From positions 682,001 to 746,000 of the forward strand of contig NZ_JAIVLF010000004.1 of assembly GCF_020524485.1 (NCBI RefSeq): a stretch of 64,000 bases of DNA, written 5' to 3'. Positions 33,067 through 41,986 of the stretch are shown here, piece after piece; the first letter of the stretch is position 1, and each line of letters opens with the position of its first letter. The DNA comes from Novosphingobium profundi. GTDB taxonomy: Bacteria > Pseudomonadota > Alphaproteobacteria > Sphingomonadales > Sphingomonadaceae. The notes under the pieces are model-generated. The model made no database searches, was not told where the DNA came from, and saw nothing but the letters and a program-made list of their open reading frames with translations. The position numbers and the translations under genes were made by a program.

Positions 33067-34383
33067 CTAGTCGAGTTCGGCCGCCCGGCATTCGAGCTGC
33101 CAGCAGAAACCGGCGACATCGTAGGTCGTCGTAACGTTTGCACTGAGTTTGACCCGCGGTACGTCCACGATGATGCGCGTGCCAAAGCCCTTGTGCTGCG
33201 GCGCCTCTACCGCCGGCCCGCCCCGCTCGCACCAGCGGATGCGGAAGATCGCATCGTCCTCTTCGCCCGTGGGAGCCGGTTCGCGCGCCCAGGAGATGGT
33301 CACCCGTCCGCCCGGGTCGGAGAGCGCGCCATACTTGAGCGCGTTCGTGCCCATCTCGTGCAGCGCCATGGCGAGCGCCTCGGCCGCGCCCGGCGAGAGC
33401 ATCACGTCCGGCCCCTCGCAGGAAACCTGCGCGCGCTGCTCGCCCAGCGAGCGCAGCTGCGCCTCGATCATCTCCATCACCGGAATGTCCGACCAGGCCC
33501 GGCGCACCAGCACGTCCTGGTTGGCGGCAAGCCCCCGGATGCGCTGCTCCAGGCGCTCGATGAAATCGGGCCGGCTGGCATCGCTGCGCCGCGCCAGCGA
33601 CTGGATGATCGCCAGCATGTTCTTGGAACGGTGGTTGACCTCCTGGAGGAGCAGTTCGATGCGCTGCTCGGCATCGCGCATCTCGGTCACATCGGTGTTG
33701 GTGCCGAACCAGAAAATGATCGCCCCATCCGCATCGCGGATCGGCTTGGCGCGGGAAAGGAACCAGCGCCATTCGCCCTTCGCCGAACGTAAGGGAAAGG
33801 TGTCTTCCCAGTCCGCGCCGGAACGGAAGCAGGCGCTGATCCGCGCGACCACGCCCTCGACGTAGTCCGGGTGATGGACAGACTGCCAGCCCCAGCCCTT
33901 CATGTCTTCCAGCGTGGTGCCGGTGTAATCGAACCAGCGCTTGTTGTACCAGAATATCGAGCCCTCGCTGTCCGCGATCCAGGCCAACTGGCTTATGTTG
34001 TCAGCAAGGAGCCGAAAGCGCTGTTCGCTCTCGGCAAGCTGACGCTGAGTGGCCTTCTGGCCCGAGATGTCGCGCGCGATCTTGCTGGCCGCGACGACCT
34101 TGCCATCGCGGTCGAGCAGCGGTGAGACGGTCACCGCGATGTCGACCAGGCTGCCATCCTTGCGCAGGCGCACGGTCTCGAAGGTCGGCATGCGCAAACC
34201 CTGCCGAATCCGCGCGATGATCGCGTCCTCTTCGTCCTGCCGGTCCTCCGGAATCAGCGTGCGAATGTTGCGCCCGACGATCTCGTCGTGCGGCCAGCCG
34301 AACACCCGCTCGGCGGCCGCGTTCCAGCTGAGAATCGTGCCGTCGAGCGTCTTGCCGACAATGGCGTCGTCGCTCGACTCCAC
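33067..34383 (-). CDS. PAS-PAS HWE-type sensor histidine kinase
   Basis: A soluble-looking 438-residue kinase with two PAS domains (about 1-115 and 120-245) and a C-terminal HWE/HisKA_2 domain. The phospho-acceptor H251 is in EVNHRSKNMLAIIQSLA. ATP-binding motifs include LHEMGTNALKYGALS and GFGTRI. No transmembrane helix is present and no response regulator is adjacent. HWE kinases in alphaproteobacteria feed the general stress response or light and redox sensing. The GTG start falls in a typical PAS opening (AIVESSDDAIV), 47 nt after the metZ stop. No Shine-Dalgarno is evident, and the true N-terminus may lie upstream. Confidence 0.85.
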   Translation of the reverse strand: MESSDDAIVGKTLDGTILSWNAAAERVFGWPHDEIVGRNIRTLIPEDRQDEEDAIIARIRQGLRMPTFETVRLRKDGSLVDIAVTVSPLLDRDGKVVAASKIARDISGQKATQRQLAESEQRFRLLADNISQLAWIADSEGSIFWYNKRWFDYTGTTLEDMKGWGWQSVHHPDYVEGVVARISACFRSGADWEDTFPLRSAKGEWRWFLSRAKPIRDADGAIIFWFGTNTDVTEMRDAEQRIELLLQEVNHRSKNMLAIIQSLARRSDASRPDFIERLEQRIRGLAANQDVLVRRAWSDIPVMEMIEAQLRSLGEQRAQVSCEGPDVMLSPGAAEALAMALHEMGTNALKYGALSDPGGRVTISWAREPAPTGEEDDAIFRIRWCERGGPAVEAPQHKGFGTRIIVDVPRVKLSANVTTTYDVAGFCWQLECRAAELD

Positions 34384-34430
34384 GATGGCGGCAAGAAGCG
34401 CCGCCGGGTCGGTTCCGTGGGCGAGAGTGC

Positions 34431-35639
34431 TCAGAGCCCCGCCCGGTTCAGCGCCTGGTCGATGTCCTCGATCAGATCGTCGATATCCTCGAGCCCGACG
34501 TTGAAGCGCAGCATGCCTTCGGAAATGCCCATCGCCTCACGGCCCTCAGGCCCCATGTTGTGGTGGGTGGTCGAGGCCGGGTGGCACATCAGCGAACGCG
34601 CATCACCGATGTTGTTCGAGATGTCGACCAGTTCGAGTGCATCGAGCAGCGCATGCGCCTTCTCGCGCCCACCTTCGACCTCGAAAGCGAAGATCGGACC
34701 GCACGCATCCATCTGCTTTTGTGCCAGGTCCTTCTGCGGGTGGCTGTCGAGCCAGGGGTGCAGCACGCGCTTGACGCGGCCTTCGATGAACTGGCCCATC
34801 TTGAGCGCGTTCTCGCTCTGACGCTTGGCGCGAAGGTCCAGGGTTTCCAGGCCGTGCATCACCACCCAGGCGTTGAAGGGGGAAAGATTGGGGCCAGTGT
34901 TGCGCTGGAAGGGCAACAGCTTGTCGTTGATGAACTCTTCGGTACCACAGACTGCACCGGCAAGGACCCGGCCCTGCCCGTCCATCATCTTGGTTGCCGA
35001 ATAGGCCACCACGTCGATACCGTATTCGAGCGGACGCTGCAGCACAGGTGTGCAGAAGGCGTTGTCGACGACGGTCGTGATACCATGCGCCTTGGCGATC
35101 TCGGCGATGGCGGCGAGGTCAGCCACGTCCATCGTCGGGTTGGCCGGGGTCTCGAAGAAGAAGACCTTGGTGTTGGGGCGGATGGCCTCTTCCCAGGCCT
35201 TGGTGTCGCGCGCGTCGACGACGGTCACGTCAATGCCGAAGCGCGGCAGCAGGCTGTCACCCAGCCAGCGGCACGAACCGAAGGCGGCGCGTGCGGACAC
35301 CATGTGATCGCCGGCGGAAAGCTGGCACAGGAGCGCCGTAGTCATAGCCGACATGCCCGAGGCCTGAGTACGGCACGCCTCGGCCCCTTCCATGAGCGCG
35401 ATGCGTTCTTCCAGCATCTGCACGGTCGGGTTCTGCAGGCGCGAGTAGGTCATGCCGTCGTCCTCGCCCATGAAGCGGGCGGCGGCGGTACCGGCGTTAT
35501 CGTAGCTGTACCCCGAGGTCAGGAACATCGCCTCGCTGGTCTCGCCCATTTCGGAGCGCCAGGTGCCTCCGCGAATGGCCTTGGTTGCGGGGCGCCAGAG
35601 GCGGGTCTTGCTGCGGTCCTGTCCAGTCGTGCGTTTCAT
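34431..35639 (-). CDS. metZ: O-succinylhomoserine sulfhydrylase MetZ
   Basis: MetZ makes homocysteine from O-succinylhomoserine and sulfide, the direct sulfhydrylation route to methionine. The 402-residue PLP enzyme belongs to the Cys/Met metabolism family, with PLP lysine K217 in SATKMMDGQGRV and the typical ASGMSAMTTALL, FFETPANPTMD and VVDNAFCTPVLQRPL segments. The MetZ subgroup is suggested by GETSEAMFLTSGYSYDNA. No SAM-type riboswitch was recognised in the 100-nt upstream region shared with the PMT gene. Confidence 0.92.
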   Translation of the reverse strand: MKRTTGQDRSKTRLWRPATKAIRGGTWRSEMGETSEAMFLTSGYSYDNAGTAAARFMGEDDGMTYSRLQNPTVQMLEERIALMEGAEACRTQASGMSAMTTALLCQLSAGDHMVSARAAFGSCRWLGDSLLPRFGIDVTVVDARDTKAWEEAIRPNTKVFFFETPANPTMDVADLAAIAEIAKAHGITTVVDNAFCTPVLQRPLEYGIDVVAYSATKMMDGQGRVLAGAVCGTEEFINDKLLPFQRNTGPNLSPFNAWVVMHGLETLDLRAKRQSENALKMGQFIEGRVKRVLHPWLDSHPQKDLAQKQMDACGPIFAFEVEGGREKAHALLDALELVDISNNIGDARSLMCHPASTTHHNMGPEGREAMGISEGMLRFNVGLEDIDDLIEDIDQALNRAGL

Positions 35640-35740
35640 GGTGCAACGCTCTAGGAGGCCCGACGAGTCGGCGCAAGCGACTGCAATGCAACACGCCTGC
35701 GCTTGCGCACGCCCCGGCCAGCGCCTATCCCGCTCAACCG

Positions 35741-37027
35741 ATGCCGCTCAACTCCCGTCCCGACCGCGATCCCCTGCTGTGGTGCACCGCGATCGCCTTC
35801 GCATTCCTGGCGCTGCTGCTCTGGCGCATCACCTTCCCCGTCGAGTTCTACTTCGACGAGATCCATTACGTGCCCGCCGCCCGTAAGCTGCTGGAGTTGG
35901 TGCCCGCAAACCGCGAACACCCCATGTTCGGCAAGGAAGTGATCGCAGGCTTCATCTGGCTGCTGGGCGACACGCCGCTGGCCTGGCGGCTGGGGCCGGT
36001 GCTGGCTGGCGCGCTGGGTCTGTTCGGTTTCGGCCGCTTCTTGTGGCATGTCTCGCACAAGCGCCGCGCCACGATTCTGGGCATGGTCCTGCTCGCGACC
36101 AATTTCATGTGGTTCGTCCAGAGCCGCATCGCCATGCTCGACATGATCGAGGCGGGGCTGTGCATGGTGGGCCTATGGCAATTCGCCGCCGCGCTCAGGG
36201 CCCCAACAACGCGCAGCGCGCGCGGCCACCTGCTCGCGGCCGGGCTGGCGATGGGGCTCTCGCTCGGCGCGAAATGGTCAAGCGCCCCCGCGCTGATGGT
36301 GCCCGGCCTTGCCTTTCTCGCGCTGCGCCTTTCCGAAGGCGGGCCCTTCTTCAAGGGGCGCAAGGGCGGTGTGGGGACGATCCCGGGGATCTCGCTCCTT
36401 GAGGCCGCCTTCTGGCTCGGCCTCTTCCCCTTGTGCGTCTACTGGCTGACTTACCTGCCTGCGATGTTCTACGCCGACCGGCCCATCTGGTTTACCGGCT
36501 TCATCGAACAGCACGAGTACATGATCCGCCTGCAGGACAGCGTGAAGAAGCCCCACCCCTACCGCTCGTACTGGTACATGTGGGTCACCGACTGGCGTGA
36601 TATCTGGTACCTTTTCAAGGTGATCGACGGTTCGCAGCGCGGCATCGTGATGCTGGGCAACCCGCTTTCGATGCTGGCGGGTCTTGCAGCGCTGGTCTGG
36701 GGCCTGTGGGCGATCCTCTTCCGGCGCCGCTGGGACGTGGCGCTGCTCCTGGCGCTCTACACGCTGTGCCTCGGCGTCTGGGCGGTCAACGGCAAGCCCG
36801 TGCAGTTCTATTACCACTACCTTCTGCCGGGCGCGTTCCTGATGGGCATTCTGGCCTTTGCGCTGGAACCGCTGCTGGCCCGGCGCGATCGCTGGCGCTG
36901 GGTGGGGCTAGGCATTCCCGCGCTCTCGGTGCTGCTGTTTCTGGGCTTCTTCCCGATCCTCTCGGGGCTGCCTCTGCCCACGCGCCAGTTCTACAATGTC
37001 TGGATGTGGCTGCCGAGCTGGCGCTGA
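35741..37027 (+). CDS. PMT-family membrane glycosyltransferase
   Basis: A 428-residue polytopic membrane protein of the dolichyl-phosphate-mannose protein mannosyltransferase (PMT/GT39-like) type. The first periplasmic loop has the conserved FYFDEIHYVPAARKLL acid pair, and about nine hydrophobic helices follow. Loop motifs RPIWFTGFIEQHEYMIRLQ and YHYLLPGAFLMG match bacterial phospholipid-carrier-dependent transferases. It would move a sugar from a lipid carrier to protein or lipid. The convergent gene is a polyprenyl-phosphate sugar synthase with GtrA domain, which could supply its donor. ATG 35741 removes a basic upstream frame without family features. Confidence 0.85.
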   Translation: MPLNSRPDRDPLLWCTAIAFAFLALLLWRITFPVEFYFDEIHYVPAARKLLELVPANREHPMFGKEVIAGFIWLLGDTPLAWRLGPVLAGALGLFGFGRFLWHVSHKRRATILGMVLLATNFMWFVQSRIAMLDMIEAGLCMVGLWQFAAALRAPTTRSARGHLLAAGLAMGLSLGAKWSSAPALMVPGLAFLALRLSEGGPFFKGRKGGVGTIPGISLLEAAFWLGLFPLCVYWLTYLPAMFYADRPIWFTGFIEQHEYMIRLQDSVKKPHPYRSYWYMWVTDWRDIWYLFKVIDGSQRGIVMLGNPLSMLAGLAALVWGLWAILFRRRWDVALLLALYTLCLGVWAVNGKPVQFYYHYLLPGAFLMGILAFALEPLLARRDRWRWVGLGIPALSVLLFLGFFPILSGLPLPTRQFYNVWMWLPSWR

Positions 37028-37034
37028 GGCAGCT

Positions 37035-37055
37035 GGGGGCTCACGCCGAGCCCCC
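37035..37055. terminator. Stem-loop between convergent glycosyltransferase genes
   Basis: GGGGGCTC (37035-37042) and GAGCCCCC (37048-37055) form a perfect 8-bp stem with a 5-nt loop in the 39-nt space between two convergent genes. No T-run follows, so termination strength is uncertain. Confidence 0.5.
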
Positions 37056-37066
37056 ACGGTCCAGGA

Positions 37067-38248
37067 TCAGTACTTGCCCCAGACGAACTTGGACGACAGC
37101 GCGAAGTTCCACACAGCGCCCAGGATAATGCCGACAAGAACGGCCACGAAATCGTGGAAACCGATGGACTTGAGCACGGCGGCCGAGCCCACGTTGGTAA
37201 GCAGGCCGAGCGAGCAGGTCAGCGCGAACTGGGCCCAGCCGCGCAGCAGTGCGCTGAAGCCGCGCAAGCGCTTGTCGGAGTAGGTCAGCTCGTTGTTGAG
37301 GACGAAGTTGAACGTCATCGCAACGACGGCCGCCAGCGTGTTGGCGGTGTTGAAGACCGCGCTCTCCGACCAGTTGCCGTAGACGAAGCGCTCCCCGAAG
37401 ACGACGTGAAGGAGCAGCCAGAGCGCCGCGAACTGGACGATGACGCCCAGAGCGCCCACGGTCCCGAACAGCGCGAAACGCGTCGGGATGATCCGGCCGA
37501 GCCACTTGTCGTAGAGGCCTACGAGAAATTCGAACACTACGGTCTGGTCCAGTTTGCTTTCGCCCTCGGCGCGGGCCGCGAAGTTGAGCGGAAATTCCTT
37601 GACGCGCAAGGGCGTTTCGGAGGTCGCCAGAATGTCGAGCAGGATCTTGAAGCCCACGCCCGAGAGGCGGTGCGCATCGGCGCGCAGGAACGCAGCGGGC
37701 AGCATGAAGAAGCCGCTCATCGGGTCGCTCAGCTCAACACCCGTGACCTTGTTGGCGATGCGGTTGGCAAGCCCGGAGACCTTCACGCGGTCAGGGCGCC
37801 CCCAGGCCTCGGTGCTCGCCCCTTCGGCGAAGCGCGAGGCGTAGGCCAGGTCGTAGTCGCCGCCCTTGAGCGCGGCGAGCATGCCCACAAGGAGCGCAGG
37901 ATCGTGCTGGTGATCCGCGTCCATCACCGCGACGTAGGGCGCAGAGGTGGAGCACATGCCCTCGATCGCCGCACTGGCAAGGCCGCGCCGCCCGATGCGC
38001 TGGATACAGCGCACCCTTGGATCGGCCTGCGCGATCATGCGGACCTCGTCGGAGGTGCCGTCCGGGCTGTTGTCATCGACGTAGATGACTTCCCAGGCGA
38101 TGCCCTGAAGCTCGCGATCGATCCGCTCCACCATCGTCGCGATGTTGCGACGCTCGTTATAGGTAGGCAGGACAATCGCGAGTTCGAGCGGCCGCGTGGC
38201 CACGGGCGCATCGGATGGGAGGGATGTGTGCGAGACGGTATCGTTCAT
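37067..38248 (-). CDS. Polyprenyl-phosphate glycosyltransferase with C-terminal GtrA domain
   Basis: A GT2-family dolichol-phosphate-mannose-synthase-like enzyme of about 393 residues. The catalytic domain (about 20-230) shows LAIVLPTYNERRNI, YVDDNSPDGT and the DXD-type VMDADHQHD. A C-terminal GtrA-like domain (about 250-393) with four hydrophobic segments (FALFGTVGALGVIVQFAALW, NFVLNNELTYSDKR) could flip or retain the lipid-linked sugar. A TTG start at 38278 would add ten residues. It is placed to make the donor for the convergent PMT protein. The sugar is unknown. Confidence 0.88.
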   Translation of the reverse strand: MNDTVSHTSLPSDAPVATRPLELAIVLPTYNERRNIATMVERIDRELQGIAWEVIYVDDNSPDGTSDEVRMIAQADPRVRCIQRIGRRGLASAAIEGMCSTSAPYVAVMDADHQHDPALLVGMLAALKGGDYDLAYASRFAEGASTEAWGRPDRVKVSGLANRIANKVTGVELSDPMSGFFMLPAAFLRADAHRLSGVGFKILLDILATSETPLRVKEFPLNFAARAEGESKLDQTVVFEFLVGLYDKWLGRIIPTRFALFGTVGALGVIVQFAALWLLLHVVFGERFVYGNWSESAVFNTANTLAAVVAMTFNFVLNNELTYSDKRLRGFSALLRGWAQFALTCSLGLLTNVGSAAVLKSIGFHDFVAVLVGIILGAVWNFALSSKFVWGKY

Positions 38249-38293
38249 GGAAACGGGACTGAAGTCGGAGGAAGACAAGGGAAACCCGCAGCC

Positions 38294-39337
38294 TTACAGG
38301 TGCGCGAGGACCGCGTCACCGATTTCCACGGTGCCGGCGGTGCCGCCCAGGTCCCCACCCTTGATGCCCTCGGCAAGCGCAGCGGCGACCGCATCCTCGA
38401 TGCGCACGGCCTCGGCCTCGAGGCCGAAAGAGTGGCGCAGCATCATCGCGGCGGAAAGGATCGTTGCCATCGGATTGGCCAGGCCCTTGCCCGCGATGTC
38501 AGGCGCAGAACCGTGGATCGGCTCGTAAAGGCCGAAGCTGCCCTCCGCGAGGCTCGCCGAAGCCAGCAGACCGATCGACCCCACGCACATGCTGGCCTGG
38601 TCGGAGAGGATGTCGCCGAACAGGTTGCCGGTCACGACCACGTCGAACTGGCCGGGGTTCTTCACAAGCTGCATCGCCGCGTTGTCGACGTACATGTGGG
38701 TGAGTTCGACTTCGGGGTAGTCCTTGGAGACCTCGATCACGACGTCGCGCCACAGCTGCGAAGTTTCTAGGACGTTGGCCTTGTCGACCGAGCACAGCTT
38801 CTTCGCGCGGGTCATCGCCGCCTTGAAACCGGCGTGCGCGATGCGGCGCACCTCGTCCTCGGCGTAGGACATCATGTCCCAGCCCTGACGGCGGCCGTCC
38901 TCAAGCGTGCGCATGCCCTTGTCGCCGAAGTAGACGTCGCCGTTGAGCTCACGCACGATCAGGAGGTCGATCTCCTGCGCGACTTCCGCGCGCAGCGAAG
39001 TCAGACCCTCGAGCCCCTTGTACACGCGCGCAGGGCGCAGGTTGGCGAACAGGCCCAATTCCTTGCGCAGGCCAAGGACGGCCTGCTCGGGACGCAGGTG
39101 GCGTTCAAGATGGTCAAGATCGAAGTCGCCAACCGCGCCGAACAGGATGGCATCGGCCGAACGGGCGATGTCGAGCGTGGCTTCGGGAAGCGGGTGGCCA
39201 TGCTTGCGGTAGGCCGCGCCGCCAACGTCACCCTCGACCAGTTCGAGGTCCGGCAGGCCCAGCTTCTCCAGAACGCGCACGGCCTCACCCGTGACTTCCG
39301 GACCGATCCCGTCGCCTGCAAAAACCGCGATGCGCAT
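38294..39337 (-). CDS. leuB: 3-isopropylmalate dehydrogenase
   Basis: LeuB catalyses the oxidative decarboxylation of 3-isopropylmalate in leucine synthesis. The 347-residue protein has [17 protein letters not shown] at the N-terminus, the substrate-binding [19 protein letters not shown], and catalytic motifs [14 protein letters not shown] and [13 protein letters not shown]. The NAD-loop [14 protein letters not shown] follows. The start at 39337 excludes an upstream open frame inside recO. It is followed within 50 nt by the glycosyltransferase gene on the same strand. Confidence 0.95.
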   Translation of the reverse strand: MRIAVFAGDGIGPEVTGEAVRVLEKLGLPDLELVEGDVGGAAYRKHGHPLPEATLDIARSADAILFGAVGDFDLDHLERHLRPEQAVLGLRKELGLFANLRPARVYKGLEGLTSLRAEVAQEIDLLIVRELNGDVYFGDKGMRTLEDGRRQGWDMMSYAEDEVRRIAHAGFKAAMTRAKKLCSVDKANVLETSQLWRDVVIEVSKDYPEVELTHMYVDNAAMQLVKNPGQFDVVVTGNLFGDILSDQASMCVGSIGLLASASLAEGSFGLYEPIHGSAPDIAGKGLANPMATILSAAMMLRHSFGLEAEAVRIEDAVAAALAEGIKGGDLGGTAGTVEIGDAVLAHL

Positions 39338-39359
39338 GCCTGTTTCCCTAGCTGCTGTC

Positions 39360-39968
39360 TTAGTCAGAAATTCGCCCCAGCCGCTCGCGCAGCTGGGTGC
39401 GGGCCGCCATAACGTCTTTGCGCCGTTCGGCAAGCGGATAGCGGTCCAGTTCGCGCCCGATCCTGTCGAAAGTCCGCAGAATCGCGTCCCAGTCCGCGTC
39501 ATCTGGACGCGGCACGGGCACGCCATAGCCCAGTTCGCGCAGCAGCAGGACCTCGTAGGAGAGAAGAGGCAGCGCCCATCCGCGTGCGGAAGGTGCCACA
39601 CAAATCGCCTCGAGCAGCCCGCCAAGCGCCTGGTGGAGCGCAGGATAAGCCTGCCGCTCGGGCAGGCTCGCGGCGGTGAGCGAGGTCAACCAGGAAAAGG
39701 CCGCGGACGGAAGGGGCTCGGACAACCAAGGGCCGCGCGAGCGCACGAGCTCGACGCGCGCGAAGGGAAGCTGACCTTCCGAACGCGCACGAATATCGAC
39801 GGCTACGATGTTCCCGGGAATGAGGACGGGCCGCAAGGTACGGCCCCGCGCGCCAGCAACGTAGGCCGCAACAACGCCTTCCTCGTGGGTCAGGAACCGC
39901 ACGATAGCCGCAGCCTCGCCGTGCGACCGCACGGCGCAGACGATGGCTTCGGTACGCAGCTCCATCAT
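39360..39968 (-). CDS. recO: DNA repair protein RecO
   Basis: RecO loads RecA onto SSB-coated DNA in the RecFOR pathway. The 202-residue protein has the N-terminal OB-fold segment ([25 protein letters not shown], in parts), then [17 protein letters not shown]. The C-terminal helical domain has [15 protein letters not shown], a signature of RecO. There is no clear four-cysteine zinc motif, as in many alphaproteobacterial forms. ATG 39968 is favoured over a GTG at 39983. The leuB start lies 22 nt downstream. Confidence 0.9.
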   Translation of the reverse strand: MMELRTEAIVCAVRSHGEAAAIVRFLTHEEGVVAAYVAGARGRTLRPVLIPGNIVAVDIRARSEGQLPFARVELVRSRGPWLSEPLPSAAFSWLTSLTAASLPERQAYPALHQALGGLLEAICVAPSARGWALPLLSYEVLLLRELGYGVPVPRPDDADWDAILRTFDRIGRELDRYPLAERRKDVMAARTQLRERLGRISD

Positions 39969-40055
39969 GACGCACACTCGCACATCATGCGAGAGGCTTC
40001 ACGCATCCTGGAGCCAGCACCATCTCGATTCCTTCGGGTGTCACCCCGCGAGGGA

Positions 40056-40310
40056 TCAGCCGTTGCGCAGCTGCTTGGCTTCGATCTCGTCAAGACGGGC
40101 CTTGAGGGCTTCGGCTTCCGCGCGGGCGGTCGCGGCCATTTCCTTGACCGCCTCGAATTCCTCGCGGCTCACAAAGTCCATGTCGCCCATGAACTCCTTG
40201 GCGCGCTCGCGCATGTTGTCACGCGCTTCGCGGGTCATGCCGGCAAACGTGCCGGCAGCGCTGTTCATCATCTTGACGAAATCGGCGACGAAAGGGTTTT
40301 CGCTTTGCAT
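40056..40310 (-). CDS. ubiK: UbiK-type accessory factor
   Basis: An 84-residue helical protein of the UbiK/YqiC (BMFP) family, which assists ubiquinone synthesis and self-assembles through a C-terminal coiled coil. The N-terminal amphipathic helix (NPFVADFVKMMNSAAGTFAG) and the heptad-rich C-terminus (SREEFEAVKEMAATARAEAEALKARLDEIEA, in parts) are typical. It ends about 85 nt upstream of recO on the same strand. The 100 nt before it are shared with the 3' end of tspO. Confidence 0.85.
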   Translation of the reverse strand: MQSENPFVADFVKMMNSAAGTFAGMTREARDNMRERAKEFMGDMDFVSREEFEAVKEMAATARAEAEALKARLDEIEAKQLRNG

Positions 40311-40417
40311 GGAAGCCTAAATGGTACAGCCCGCCCCCCTGCGCAAGAGGGTTCGATGGCGTTGGTGGAGGAGAATCGCGCGCTCGCCGAGAAGATCACG
40401 GCAAAGGCCCGCCCGGC

Positions 40418-40972
40418 TCAAATCTCGTAGCGGATCTCCGCTCCCGAGGGCGCCTTGCCGTCAAGGTCGCGATTGATCTGGAGGAAGGCGTAGTTGAGAT
40501 ACGTCGCGAAGAGGATCCAAGCGAGATAGGGCAGGAGCAGCAGCGCCGCCTTCACGCGGATGCGCCAGAACAGCACGATCGTGGCGAGCACGAGGACATC
40601 GAGCACGGCGATGACCACAAGCGCGCCGGTGATACGGTGCATCCCGAAGAAGACCGGCGACCAGGCAAGATTTACCAGAAACTGCAGCGCGAAGACGCCG
40701 CAAGCCAAGCCACGCCCTGACGCTCCACGCGCGGCCAGGATCAGCGCCAGGGAAAAGCCCATCATGGCATAAAGGATAGTCCAGACGATCCCGAAGGCGG
40801 CGGGCGGCGGATAGACGGCGGGCTTGGCCAGCGCAGCGAACCAGACGTTCTGCGGCCCGCTCTGCGCGAGCGCTCCTGATAGAAACCCGCAGAGCACGAG
40901 CGCAGGGACACAGACCAGCGACCAGCGCAGGAAACTGGCGCGCAACTGACCGGAAGAGGCAAGCAGATTCAT
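40418..40972 (-). CDS. tspO: TspO/MBR family membrane protein
   Basis: A 184-residue five-helix protein of the TspO (tryptophan-rich sensory protein) family, which binds tetrapyrroles and regulates stress or photosynthetic pigment genes in alphaproteobacteria. It carries WFAALAKPAVYPPPAAFGIVWTILYAMMGFSLAL (read in parts), the helix NLAWSPVFFGMHR and the terminal LPYLAWILFATYLNYAFLQIN. The W-x2-L-x-KP motif is intact. ATG 40972 was chosen over a TTG at 40990. Confidence 0.9.
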   Translation of the reverse strand: MNLLASSGQLRASFLRWSLVCVPALVLCGFLSGALAQSGPQNVWFAALAKPAVYPPPAAFGIVWTILYAMMGFSLALILAARGASGRGLACGVFALQFLVNLAWSPVFFGMHRITGALVVIAVLDVLVLATIVLFWRIRVKAALLLLPYLAWILFATYLNYAFLQINRDLDGKAPSGAEIRYEI

Positions 40973-41082
40973 ACCCGGATCATCTCTCAAAACGGGGGAC
41001 CATCACAGCCGCCCAACCCTAACCGATGGTTCGTATTACGTTACTTGCGGGAATCTGGCGTGTAAGGAAAGCCCCGTGCCGT

Positions 41083-41937
41083 TCAGGCCCCGCTCGCGAT
41101 CTCGCCTGCGACCTCGCGGCCGCGCGCTGCCGACACGAGGAATTCGACATTGCCTTCCGGCCCCGTGATCGGGCTTTCCACGATCCCCTGGATAGTCCAG
41201 CCGCCCTCTTCCAGCCAGACACGCACTTCCTCGCAGACACGCGCGTGGAGCGCGGGATCGCGCACGACGCCGCCCTTGCCCACCTCGCCGCGCCCAACCT
41301 CGAACTGCGGCTTGATGAGCGCGACGAGGCGGCAGTCCGGTCCGGCCAGGTTCAGGGGCACTTCCAGCACCTTGGCAAGGCCGATGAAGCTCGCATCGCA
41401 GACCACCCAGTTGCAGTCCTGCGTGATGTGCTCGCCCGTCAGGATGCGGGCACTGGTCTGCTCCAGCACCGTGACGCGCGGATCCTGGCGCAGCTTCCAG
41501 GCGAGCTGGTTGGTGCCCGAGTCGACCGCGAAGACGTGACTCGCCCCCTTGGTGAGGAGCACGTCTGTAAAGCCCCCGGTCGAGGAGCCGACATCGATCG
41601 CCACCGCGCCTGCGGGATCGAGCCCGAAGTGCTCGATCGCATGGGCAAGCTTGATCCCCCCGCGCGAAACCCAGGGGTGGTCGCGTCCGCGCACTTCCAG
41701 CGGCGCGTCGGCCTTGAGCGTCTGCCCGGCCTTGGCGATCTTGGTTTCCCCGGAAAAAACGTGCCCCGCCATGATCAGCGCCTGCGCGCGCGTGCGGCTC
41801 TCGGCTAGTCCACGGTCGACGAGCATCTGGTCGACGCGCGCCTTCCCTGCGGATTTGCCATGCGGTTTCGCCCCTTTGCCACGGTTTTCAGGGGCGCTGG
41901 ACTTTTCGGTGGATGGAGACTGGGACGCGTCGGACAT
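41083..41937 (-). CDS. tlyA: TlyA-type rRNA methyltransferase/hemolysin A
   Basis: TlyA methylates ribose 2'-O positions in 16S/23S rRNA and affects capreomycin sensitivity in mycobacteria. The 284-residue protein has a basic disordered N-terminus and an S4 RNA-binding domain (about 35-95, VDQMLVDRGLAESRTRAQALI). An FtsJ-like methyltransferase domain carries the SAM motif DVGSSTGGFTDVLL and KPQFEVGR. ATG 41937 opens the frame after the divergent lipoprotein gene; 49 nt separate the two starts. Confidence 0.92.
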   Translation of the reverse strand: MSDASQSPSTEKSSAPENRGKGAKPHGKSAGKARVDQMLVDRGLAESRTRAQALIMAGHVFSGETKIAKAGQTLKADAPLEVRGRDHPWVSRGGIKLAHAIEHFGLDPAGAVAIDVGSSTGGFTDVLLTKGASHVFAVDSGTNQLAWKLRQDPRVTVLEQTSARILTGEHITQDCNWVVCDASFIGLAKVLEVPLNLAGPDCRLVALIKPQFEVGRGEVGKGGVVRDPALHARVCEEVRVWLEEGGWTIQGIVESPITGPEGNVEFLVSAARGREVAGEIASGA

Positions 41938-41986
41938 GGGGCACTGCACACTTGAGAAGAGGCGCTCGTCATTCCATACCGGACGC

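Noticed and set aside
35640..35740. Possible SAM-type riboswitch upstream of metZ
   Set aside because: No conserved SAM-II or related core sequence was found in the 100-nt region, which is also the leader of the divergent gene.
40356..40430. 24-codon ORF MALVEENRALAEKITAKARP and onward, with AGAGG upstream
   Set aside because: It overlaps the end of tspO and has no other support. It could be real, but the Shine-Dalgarno is ordinary and there is no terminator.
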